Part shown: one piece after another, positions 12,640 through 24,000 of the stretch
How positions within the stretch are numbered: position 1 is the stretch's first letter
How the letters are laid out: each line of letters begins with the position of its first letter
Assembly (NCBI GenBank): GCA_038501625.1
Contig: JAZAYU010000172.1
Span: 992,001-1,056,000, forward strand
Direction of reading: 5' to 3'
Length of the DNA stretch: 64,000 bases
DNA from: Corbicula japonica
Taxonomy: Eukaryota; Mollusca; Bivalvia; Venerida; Cyrenidae
The notes under the pieces: model-generated
Told to the model about the DNA's origin: nothing
What the model saw: only the letters and a program-made list of their open reading frames with translations
The model's database searches: none
Made by a program: the position numbers and the translations under genes

Positions 12640-12990
12640 ATAATCTCAAAAATGGTTGAGCGTTGTGCTATTACTTGTGTTTTTTTTCCGTTGTGTCAGT
12701 GATAATAAGTAGCTCACTATGTTGGATTCTGCTAGGCGGCGTGGGCAGTAATATGGATTTCCAATTCTGTATAGGTAATAGGCATATTTATGGATAACTT
12801 GTTGCTTATTTGTGTTTGTACTGCTAAGAAAGAGACCTTTTTGTTTTGCCACTGACAGTTCGCCTCGGGTTCTCACTTTCTTCAATTGTTTGTGGCGTCT
12901 ATTTTGAAACTGATCATTGTATAACCATGCTCTCTTCTCCTCTCTACTTTTTGGCTGTGTTGGGAGGCTGTGACTAGTGGATGTGGCCAT
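12640..12990 (-). repeat. dispersed repeat with a 114-codon open frame
   Basis: The minus strand is open for 114 codons, but the same DNA reappears diverged and broken at about 13930-14075, including the GTTTGTGGCGTC, TGATCATTGTATAA and GGCTGTGT stretches. The protein resembles nothing I recognise. I treat it as repeat DNA, not a gene. Confidence 0.5.
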
Positions 12991-13669
12991 TCAGATATGC
13001 AAATTCGCCTTTTAAATGTTCTTTTTTATCTACTGAACATCAAGATAACATTATTACAGCCATTAAAACATCTCTAGATACCTTGACGATTTCTTTAATA
13101 TAAATTATAACCATTTTCCATCATGGATCAACAAATTATATCCTCAGCTGATCAAATCAAGCTAAACAGAACAATCAATTCAGAAAAGCTAACAATCTAA
13201 CTTGATTGAAATATTTCTATTAAAAACAACTTCGTACCTATAAAAATATGACAAAAGAGAGATTGTTTTGATATGATTGTGTAAATTTTACATTGTTCGA
13301 TTGTGATGACCTACGTCCAACATATTAAGGGGATTATATTTCATAACTTGTTCGTTTTTCTAGAATTTGTAATAATTTTAAGGATTTCAAAAACATAATC
13401 TTTGCATTACAGAAAAACATGTTGAAGAGGGATATCGGGACCACAAATGAAGGAAAACCTTTTACAAGTTTTATCCCATTTAAACCGATTTTATTAAAAT
13501 TCTGGTGCAGTTTAAAATCGCTACTGCAACAACTTATTTATCAGTCAGTATTTTCAGGAGATTTGATTTATATAAGAAAATTAAATAAATTAAAAGTAAA
13601 CATTAATGTATCCGTAATTTATTCGTAAAACCTATAAGCAAATTCAAAAGGAAAGGTATTCAGCAGTTC

Positions 13670-14090
13670 TTATCATGCTTAGTTATTAACCAATCTACAG
13701 TTAATAGTTATGCTTACCTTTTGGGATATTCTATTAGCTTTTTATGTTTTATATGTTCATGCGATTTTGTATGCAACAATAGCAGTTGATTAGTGGGTTG
13801 GAGCTAATTCACCAAGAAAACTAAACTTGTACTTGTTGCTCATATGAGAACCTGGTGGGGCAAGTGTATGGTTGGTTCACCCTAGAACACGGTTTGAAAA
13901 CCAGTAGCAAAATTTTTTATCATTGACCGTTGCAAGGCGGTAACACCTCAAGTTGTCTTTTAGGTAAAGTGTTTGTGGTGTCTTATTTGAAATTGGTCAT
14001 TTTATAAACCCATGTTGTCTCTTAATCTCTCATTTTATGGCTGTGTGGGGCGACTGTGTTATCTTAGTGTGGCTCTCAACAACGATCTTA
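13670..14090 (+). repeat. dispersed repeat related to 34620-35300
   Basis: GGTTGGAGCTAATTCACCAAG and GAGAACCTGGTGGGGCAAG match GGTTGGAATTATTTTACC and GAGAACCTGTTTGGGC in a MET-like gene intron. An unidentified family with scattered, diverged blocks. Confidence 0.5.
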
Positions 14091-14105
14091 ATATAGTATG
14101 TTAAT

Positions 14106-14286
14106 AAAGTCTCCCTGTACATATAGTCAGTTCTGTTATCAGTATAAATCGGTTTCCGGTGTAAAGCAGTGAGTATTACCTTTTAGGGCTTTCCAGGTTA
14201 GCTCAATAGGTAGTGCAATTGGCATTGCACGGCTAGGCGCTTTCGCCGCACGGGTTCGCGCCCCCGTAGGGGCAATATCATTTGTA
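14106..14286 (+). mobile_element. tRNA-like SINE copy
   Basis: It has an A-box-like GTTAGCTCAATAGGTAG and a B-box-like ACGGGTTCGCGCCCC, preceded by the family region around GTCTCCCTGTACATATAGTCAG. Six relatives are in this window. The tRNA-like part sits downstream of the unrelated part. Confidence 0.7.
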
Positions 14287-14776
14287 GTTTTGATCACACC
14301 AATGCCTTTTAATGGATACAGTGTATGTATGTACGGTTTGAAGAAGTTTTCATTCTAACGCTGACAAGATAGTTCGATGCATTTCTAGTCTAAAGACAAG
14401 GCAGTTTATAATGTTATCCGCTTCTATTATACTTGCACCTGGTCTTTTTAGTATTATATTGGTACTTTGACTATTTGTGAACCTTGTATACATATGTTCT
14501 GATAAAATACCGTATGTGTACTGTCCTTGTGTATTAACTGGAAAATGACATTTCCAGAAGATGCTCCCCTTAACATAAATTGTGGGATACCCACTATTAT
14601 CGATAAAAAGAACTTGGATTTCATTGGCTAGTTTTCTTGCTTAGTGTTGATATGTTGCTCTTAGTCTATAATGTGTTACGGGAGCTCATTAGAGTCATTT
14701 GGGTGGGTAAGGCAGGAGGCTGTCTGCCTACATTTTATTGCCATGTGATACTGCTTTGTCTATTGTCGGTTATAAT

Positions 14777-14960
14777 TGGGGCAAGCCACGGGAAAAAACT
14801 CCGGTGCAATTTTAGTTGTTACTGTATTTGGATCGAACGTACAATTATTTATTATTATTTCATAACTTGTTTGCTATTATATCAAACATGTATACTATAT
14901 AGTGTTAATTTTACGGCGAAATGCGATGTTATTACTAGTTTGTAACAATCTTTAGAGTGG
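14777..14960 (+). mobile_element. GGGGC-ended inverted-repeat element, partial
   Basis: TTGGGGCAAGCCACGGGAAAAA followed by the TTTAGTTGTTAC and ACGGCGAAATGC words matches the left and middle of 18901-19166. The right end is lost. Confidence 0.55.
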
Positions 14961-15651
14961 CTTTCCTAATGGTTTATGTAGAAAGATATAAGTGACTTCT
15001 TTAATCCATCTTTACTTATAATTAATTATTTTCGCAAAATTTAAAGCCATATCAAGTTATTAACAGTAACAAAAAACGTGCTTAAGTGCGGTTACCTATG
15101 ATCGTCCAGAAAGTGATGCCCAGTAGTTATTTTTGAACAACCTATAGTAGTTTTTAAGATGGTGCTAAAAAGCATCTAAAATGTATTGTTTTTATTTTGT
15201 TCTGTCTGTTTCAACATTTTATTCAGTTTTCCAAATAGTATACTTAGAAATGCTTGTAAGGGTTTTAGTCTTGTGCAGAATTTCAGTCAAATCATTGTAA
15301 AAGATCATGGTTCTAAAACCAAAAATGGATTTTATGTATTATAAAATTATAAAATGATTTATGTCGGGGTTCAATACTTCTAACGTTCTAAGTCACCTTA
15401 AAATTACTTTAAGTGCTTTGATTCCGATTATATAAAAGTTATGTTAATATGTTGGCCAACCAAAAGACACTTAATATAATACTCGGTCTCCGTGTCCAAT
15501 AGGATTTTCAGTCTGTTAATGGAGATAAGTGCCAACATTGACTGCATTTCCCCTTTATTCATAGATTGTATTTATTTGGATGTTTCAAAATCCAAACAAA
15601 ACAGCACAAACAAATTGGAATGATTTGATATATAATCACGTTCATTTTTTA

Positions 15652-15904
15652 TGGTAACACCGTTCCGCGAATAGCTGAGAGCTATGAACGGAACTCAAAC
15701 ACAGTGGTATCGTTTTATGCTAACACAGTTCCGCGAATAGCTGAGAGCTCAATCTACTTCGCAGAGTTGTCGTTCCTTACACTCACTTTACATCTCTGCG
15801 AAAGGCTCAATGTCAAGATTTTTAGGTTACACTACAGTAATTCAGGTGGCTCGGGAACCAGTCAATTTTGTCTAGGGCTCGGGAACCAGTCAATTTTGTC
15901 TAGG
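15652..15904 (+). repeat. two nearby direct duplications
   Basis: TTCCGCGAATAGCTGAGAGCT occurs at about 15664 and 15728. Further on, a 28-base unit starting GGCTCGGGAACCAG is repeated in tandem (15849-15904). Confidence 0.75.
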
Positions 15905-16619
15905 GTTTGTGCGGACCATTAGATAAAGTAATTCTGTGATTGGTTGAAAATGCAAACGCAGAATAAAAAATATTAAATAGCTATGTTAAAATGCACAGTG
16001 TATAGGAGAAGTTGAAACATAACATTTGCATTTTTATTTTGAGTGTATGAAAATTTTTATCTTTAAAAATGGGTATTATTTTGGACAAAGTGAAACTGAA
16101 AGTGGCGCAAAGCTGAGGGTGGTGGTATTCCAGTGCATGTCGCGAAAAAGTTTACTGGTTACGCTATATTTTTGTTGTGTTTTTATGATGTCTCTAGTTT
16201 AGTTTTATTTGCAAAAGTAAGATTTTAAGGCCTTGACCCAATAGCTAATTCAGAATAGGAGATGAAGCTATACTGGGAGTCTATGGGAAATGAATTACTG
16301 TAGTCTAACAGTCATTATTATGAATATGAAAGCTTGTGGTTAAACAAATGACAGAAATCTTTACTATCTTTCATTCAAACCAAAGAAGCCCAATCAATTT
16401 TAAATGAATTTGGTGAACTATTTTTTTTTAGTTAAAGTAAAAGTAGTTGAAAGAAGTCCCTGCCTATAACAGAGGTGAATGTAATGAGCCGATAGTGTAA
16501 GAGAGTGCTGAGAGCTATCACAGTGGTATCTTGCGTATGAATCATGCGTACCATAGAAAATATCTAACTCAGTGTTATTCAGGTTCGGTCATTTTAATGT
16601 GTAAATATTGAGTTGCACT

Positions 16620-16760
16620 CAACCCGGGGATAGGCGGCTTGGGCAATAATATGCATTTTTATTACTGCCCAGGAACAGGCTCAATCAAACCGAGCCTGCA
16701 ATATATTTATATTTGTCGTGTTCGATGGCTTCAAAGTTCCATTTTCATCTATTTTAAACA
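16620..16760 (+). repeat. dispersed repeat shared with 31805-31940
   Basis: AGGCGGCTTGGGCAATAATATGCATTT through the TTGTCGTGTTCGATGGCTT stretch matches the copy at 31805-31940. Short parts recur at 12725 and 34640. Unidentified family. Confidence 0.55.
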
Positions 16761-17078
16761 AATCTAGTTCTCATAGTCAGCATAAACTTGAACAATGCAG
16801 TTCTAAAGGTTAAGATGCGACATAGACGTGACAGTTACTCTTAAAATGTAATTGCTAGCTTCCGTTAAACTAGAATATTAAAAGCAATAACAATGATCGA
16901 ATTTTTTTATAACTAATTTACTTTTTTTCCCTGTCAATTTCATGTAAATCTAAAGAATCACAATATCCCTTTTTGGAAAAAATAAGGAAGTTTAAAAGGA
17001 GTTTAAACAACCCTTTTTAGTGCATTTTAATCGAACAAAGTTCGTTACGTAATGTAACCAGTCTTATTCCGACCAACC

Positions 17079-18071
17079 ATGAAGCAACATCTCGTTAATT
17101 TAATTTGTTTGTTTAAACTTGTGTATTGTTTCGCACAAAATGTGGAACTTAACGAAAAGTTTGAAACAAATAATGCTGCGCTAGCTTCTGTGTTATTATC
17201 TAAAACTGGAAGCGTTTACGCTGCAGGAAAATCAGTTATCTACAAGTTTGAAAATAACAGCGTGTCAGCAAACAATTTAGCAAGTGAAATCAACGTGACG
17301 CTGTCAGAGATTGAAGAAGATGTAACATCTGTGTTATTGCTGTTCGAATTTAAGAACAACGAGTACGTGCTTCGTTGTGACCTTAACAACTGCACCATTC
17401 ACAACAGTTTGAACTTAACGAGTTATGATGTCGCGGTCCCTTATTGTGGTGGTCATGGATCATCACTAGGTGGGTCAGTATCGGCTGAGGCAGTTTTCGT
17501 TCCATGCGATCCGAGGTCTACTGAATACTTGTGCATGTTTGCAGCTACCAGCAGGGAAGGAGGCATAAGTTCTCTCTCAGAGAGAATATTGGAGTTCAAG
17601 GATGGCAGATTCGTACTGGATTATTGGGATAGAAATCCAGATAAACGTTATATTACATCAAAACATAATCAAACCTTTAACTTCATTTTTTCTTTTTACG
17701 CAAACTTAAGCGATGAAGGATACGTGTATTTTCTTAGAAACACGGAAGTTTCGAATGGAAACGGTGTGGCATATATCAGTCAAATGTGTAATAAAGACAA
17801 GTACTTTCGATCATACATCGAGAGTAAACTTGAATGCAACGGATACACGAAAATAGCTGAAGCATTTCTTGTAGAGACTTCAAGAGGGCAAACGCTAGTA
17901 GCTGCTTTTACGGGTGTTACACCAAACTATCCTGGATCAATTTTGTGTGCATATTCCACAGCTGCCCTCAAGCTTCATTTCAACAATTCCCTAACGGCCT
18001 GTTTCAAAGACGCCCGCGGTTCGTGGCCTGGTTGGATACTGCCCAGTAATGATTCATGTTCCAGTCGCTTG
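17079..18071 (+). CDS. MET-like exon 1: signal peptide and most of sema
   Basis: 331 codons, phase 0 out (TTG then GTAGTG). ATG is in a fair context (A at -3) and followed by a hydrophobic leader ending near CFAQN. Many N-X-S/T sites mark it as extracellular. Compared with the upstream paralog it keeps the extra cysteines in PYCGGHG, VPCDP and YLCMF. Read-through of the donor would stop after 341 residues. Confidence 0.93.
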
Positions 18072-21000
18072 GTAGTGACACGTTTCTTATTTTTAGTCAT
18101 ATAGAACTTGGTTTAGGTTTTTTCCAAGGCGGACAATCTTGTTTTTCTTAATTATTCTTCCCTTTTTTCAAGTTTGCTTTATAGACTATATCGTCCGTTC
18201 ATACTTAAATTTAATAAAAGTATGTAGTGTATTATTACCTGCTACATTTACCATCATTTCTGTTTTAGATTTTCTTGACACATAGGCCCCTGACCAGAAC
18301 AGTTAATATCAGTATGCATTTAATCTTTTTTTATGGTGTACAATGTCTTCCTTCATGACTCCAACTAATATTTCTTAAGTGTCGATTTCTGTTTTCACTT
18401 TAATTTGAATTACTTTTACACATATCAATGAGTAGAATTACCATTACATCTTTCAACAAAGGATTACCGTAAAAGACACAATATTGTGAAATTTCACAAA
18501 CTTAAGGATATAAACTTGGAAAACTTCTCTGAATACAAGAAATTGTCCTTTTTTGTTAAGGATACTTTTTGTGAAATGTCATGAATGTGCTAAAACTACA
18601 TAAAACCCTTTGTTTTATTAGTTTATGATGCAACATCTCTTTTGATAAGTACTAGTATATCTCCCTTAAATATGTGTTTGTTCTTTTTTGTTTTCTCGAG
18701 ACCTCGTTTTATTATTTATTATATATTATTATATTGTATTCCTCATTTTAAATGTGCTCAGGTATTGACTTTTTTATTCAAATGTAGGAAATCTTGGAGC
18801 TTACAGTCTACTTTGCGCAAATGTATGTTTTCATTTGTTTTATATTAATAAAATCGACTTGAAATAAATACAGAGCTAATATAATTTATTCCCTCAGTCA
18901 CATAATTGGGGCGCGCCACGGGAAAAAGTACCTTTGGCCATATTTTGTGACATTTAAGTTGTTACCATACTTAGGATTAACTTACAACTATTTTCAATTT
19001 TCTCATAACTAACAAGCGCTTTTCTTACACATTTTGACAATAAAATGATATATTTAACGCGAAATGCACAATGATTAATGTCGTCTGCTCAACTTTATGA
19101 CGTCATTTCAAGGATTGCCGTCAACTGTCCGAAGGTACATTTTCCCATGACGCGCCCCATATAACGGTAGATTACATCCCACGTTAGTATTGTTTTCATT
19201 TTCAGTCTTACACTGAATACCGCTGTGGCCACACGGACAAAAATACGAGGATTCTAGCAGCTGACATCTTAAAAACTGGACAATTGCTTCTAAACAGAGA
19301 AGAAATTTTCTCGTCCATGACACTGGTGTACCAGTCTGAGAATAGACTGGTTATAGGATATTTTGGTACCGAAAAAGGGGTGATACACAAGGTATAGATT
19401 TTATTATTAGTTACTATAATCACAGGTGTCCGTATCATTGTTAAAAAATAAAATTCCAATAAAGAAAAAAAAAGATTTTGTTTTTTGATATATATAAATG
19501 AAGGTCCCCATCAAGCGGGTCCCATATACTGACAGTGACCTCAAAGAACTGAAAAGTTTTGCCATTTATACTAACAAATCTAGCTTAAATAATACAGCTA
19601 TAGATGTGTCTTTCATTGTGCTAACATGTCGCGAAAACCGATTGGAATTTCCTCAAACCGATTTTTTGCTAGAGCTTTTCATATCGGCTCGAACATTGCC
19701 AAACGTTTTAGTCGACATCGATGAGGTGATCGCAAAAAAAACATTTTGGTTACGGCATAACCTAGTGTCTATCGGCTTCTATGAAATATTCACACTGTGC
19801 ATACATAAAATACATAGTTTTCAATCATTATCTACCAGTAACTTGTACCTTTTCTCGATGTAACGCTAAAATCTTCGATGTTTTTGTTTGCGTCGTCTCA
19901 AATATTTACTTTGACAGCCATGATGCTTCCGAATGGCTTCGGTCAGTTTACGGAAATCGCCGATCTCAAATTTTGCAACGGTATCTTCGATTGGCTGGTA
20001 GTCTAAAACGCTAGCCAATCGGAAAAACAATTGCATAAAAAGACATCGTCGTATTCCGTAAACTGACCGAAGTCATTCGGAAGCATCATGGCTGTCAAAG
20101 TAAATATTTTTTGCGATCACTCATCGATGTCGACTAAAACGTTTGGCAATGTTCGAGCCGATATGAAAAGCTCTAGCAAAAAATCGGTTTGAGGAAATTC
20201 CAATCGGTTTTCGCGACATGTTAGCACGATGAAAGACACATCTATTGCTGTATTGTTTAAGCTAGATTTGTTAGTATAAATGGCAAAAATTTTCAGTTCT
20301 TTGAGGTCACTGTCAGTATATGGGACCCGCTTGATGGGGACCTTCATTTATATATATCAAAAAAACAAAAACTTTTTTCTTTATTGGAATTTTATTTTTT
20401 AACAATGATACGGACACCTGTGACTATAATATGTCCTTTTCATAAATTTAAAAAATCTGCTTTCATAGTTGTAACTGGTTTTGATTAATTATAAAATATA
20501 TATTTCATAGTTGTAACTGTTTTTGATTAATTATAAAACACATATATAATCACGATCATAACAAATGAAATGACCCCAATATCGTGTGTCCATTCTAAGA
20601 CATGACATAATTGCATAACCTACCATAAGCTTCTATTAAATTTTATTATAATCTTTGTCTCCATTTTGCGATTTCATGTGATCTGAATAAACTATATAGA
20701 TTTCATTCTAAGTTTTAGTTTTATTATCTTGGACTCTGTTTAACGACAGAGAAAAACTACATACTTTATCATTCTGGAGTCTCCATCAGCACCGTAGTCA
20801 TGTCACAGAAAAAGTGTCTAGGCATTGGGTTCGTTCCCCATTAGGGGCAATATCATTGGATAGATATATTTTTTTAACATTTTAGTTGTTTATTGGGAAT
20901 AGCTTATAATTTCTTTCTCGTAACTTAAATATGTATAATTAAAATTGTTGACGGCATAATAATCAATTTATCGAGAATTACATAAGAGCAACACTGTTAC

Positions 21001-24000
21001 TGCCAGCAGATTTACTGCCAGCAGATTTACTGCTGTTACTGTTGTTACTGTAAGTAGTGTTACTGCTGTTACTGCTTTACTGCTAACTTCCTGGTAATTA
21101 AGAGCAACGATATCTGCTCAACTTTATGACGTTTTGTCCAGGACATTTCAAAGATTCGCGTCAGCTTTTTGTAAACACCTTTGATCCTGATATTATGGGG
21201 AAAGGTAACGGGCGGGCAGTCTGTGACCATTATATTTTTTAAGCATCGGCTGAATGAATTTGCCTAAAACCGTTGTTTTACAGATTATATTCGACGAAAC
21301 GTTTACGAAAACAATCGAAGTACTCCAGTATCGGTCTCAGAATGTACAGAGTGTACGGAGTTTGACAATGAGCAGTGACTCCAAGAAGATTTTCTACATC
21401 CAGGGCTCTGAGGTACCTATATCTGGGCCTGTCACTTACAAAACGCTCATCACATTCTGTGTTGGCTGCTTAGTCTGCACTTCGGTGCCCAAGGTTATAA
21501 AACTGAGCATGTAAACCGGTCTTCAATCTCAAGCATCTGATTGGCTGAAATGGTGACCAGTCGTCATTTCAGCCAATCAGATGCTTGAGATTGGAGACTG
21601 GTTTCCAATCTCAGTTTTATAACCTTCAGCACAAATCCTTGTTCATTGTAATAGGAATGATTCCTGTTCTGATTATTAAAATAAATGTTTATCTTGATAA
21701 GAAGTTAGCAAGTTCCATTTTCAACATATATATAATTAAATATTAACTGTTATGGGGATGTAAAACGATGCATTTTAATGGGGCCTATAATTCATTTGTA
21801 AGAGACTGGCCCATTTAATAACGGAAAAACAGTGATAAACATGAGCTTTTGAGCAAACTCTACTTGTACTATTGAGGCCAACAACACATCGACAAATGTT
21901 GTGTTTGTTTAAAAATACGTTTTATTATATAGTTCTGCCAAAAGGATCAAAACGGCGAATGTTTCATTCAATAGCTGTTTTCGATTTTTGCGAAAATATC
22001 AACGACTGTATAAATACTCTTCTAGCTACCAAATCATTTTAACACAAACACTATTTCATTTGGTATAAAGAGTTCAAGTGGATAGAAATACATGCATCTA
22101 TAAAAGATCAGTGATGTGTATAAGAACTGACAGTTTACTGTCTCCTAACGCTCATCAAGTTCGACCTGATCTGTTCACACAAGTATGAACTATTCTTTAG
22201 GAATGTTAGAAATGAATAATGACTACTTCACTAAAGTCAAATCTTAAAAATCTCGGCTGAAGGTTATAAAAATGAGCTTGGAAACCAGTCTCAAATCTCA
22301 AGCATCTGATTGGCTGCAATGGCGACTGGTCGCCATTTCAGCCAATCAGATGCTTGAGATTTGAGACTGGTTTCCATGCTCAGTTTTATAACCTTGGGCA
22401 GTCTTTTCCACTCAAATTTTGACTGTGGGCTCTGTGTTTTCTGAAAGTGGCTATTACTGAAATTCATGTTGCACTTTTATGTATTTACATAAAACAAGGT
22501 GCCGACCTTACTTATGGAACTTCCTAATGTGTGTAAGTTTCTGAAGATGCGACGCAGCATGAAAAGCCAAACGTGAAAGCACATCGTCTATACAAGATTG
22601 TTTTAAACATATTGTTATATCATAAATAGAAATACCAACTTATTCTTACCTTCGAATCCAAATAGAAAATATGGTTGTATATTAATAGCACTAATGAGTT
22701 CTCTGTAGCGAAAGATACGAATGATTTCGTACCAATAACTTAATTTTAGGTTAATGGATTACACGTGTCATTGTGTAAGATACATAATGATTGTTACGGA
22801 TGTTTGAAAGACGTTTTGAAGTGTGTATGGATTGTAGACAAATTCAGAAGCGGAAGTTGCGTCGAACCACCCCAAAACCAAACGAGCGATCCGCAAAGAG
22901 TGTTTGCAACATACTGTCCGCCTGTTGTGAGCCATTAAATTGTTTCTTCAATATTTAAGTTCAATCATAAAAATCACCAGAGGGTGTATTATGCACGTAT
23001 AATGCATGTGTGCTACGAAAATAAAACATCCCTAGAAAAATGATATGGATTTAGTAACTCAATAATAATTCAATATGTATGCGTGCCCATGACACCTCTT
23101 AATGGATATATACATTTTAATATAACAATTATTTAAATTAATAATTAATTGCATTTCTTGCCTCCCGGGGCGTGTTGGCTTTGTTTGAAAGAAAAATGAA
23201 GTATAAATATTGAGATTACTCTATCGAGGTTCGAACCATCACTGCCAATGCCAAGGCACCATATAAATCCAAAGATGCTACCAACTGCATCTACGGTAGA
23301 TAAGATTGAACATTGAATTTCGTGTATGTTGATATATAAATTATAAAAACAGAATCCAATCTATTACTATTGAACGAACCAAAAAATCCAGAAGCAGTAA
23401 TGGCATTAATCATTTAAACGGATTCCTTTTAAGGATCGTGTTTAATCATATTTACCATGTAGTTTTTCATTTGCTTCCATTTTCGGGACAACGGTGTTGA
23501 TGGTGTTCTATTGTTATTCTTCTTTTTTATCAACACTAGGTGCACAAAGTAAGTCCAACCCGGGGACCGACAGGTGGAAAGACCATGATCGAAGTTTCTG
23601 GAATATTGGATAACCCAGCCAGATATAGTCCCTACAGTAAAAGAAACGATCTGACGACAGTCACAGTAAAAATTGGGAACCAGACATGTGTACTGAAAGA
23701 CAACTTACAGTCACTACCCGGAAGGTAAACAAATCTTCGGTTATACCCGCTTAGGCCATTCGACAATCTTCGGTTAACTCCGATTAGGCCATTCGACAAT
23801 TTTCGGATATCTCCATGCTATGCTTCACGCTTCGACTGTATTTAGATGCTTCGAAATGTAAAATATTTTGACTGAATTCTACTATTAAGTAAGTAATGCG
23901 CGTATGAACTTATAGGACGTAAATATTTTTATAGATTTCTCTGTCTTCTTTTAATTGAAATGTAAATATCTCACATAACATTTTTAGACTGATAAGTGGC

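Larger units (their letters stand above)
9908..17078. other. repeat-rich gap between the two sema first exons
   Basis: No further MET-like exon was found. It holds a piggyBac-like palindrome, a CAGTGAAACC element, an ATA microsatellite, SINE and GGGGC-element copies, and diverged dispersed repeats. If the upstream sema exon splices to 19206, all of this is intron; otherwise it also contains the promoter of the main gene. Confidence 0.6.

Noticed and set aside
12646..12990. 114-codon minus-strand open frame as a gene
   Set aside because: Related, broken DNA occurs at about 13930-14075, and the protein has no recognisable feature; repeat DNA is the simpler reading.
17640..17660. Furin cleavage site in the sema domain (NPDKRY region)
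   Set aside because: MET is cut in this part of sema, but the residues here do not form R-x-K/R-R, so I do not claim processing.
20117..20347. 76-codon minus-strand open frame as an independent gene
   Set aside because: It is the mirror copy of the left arm frame of the same foldback element.
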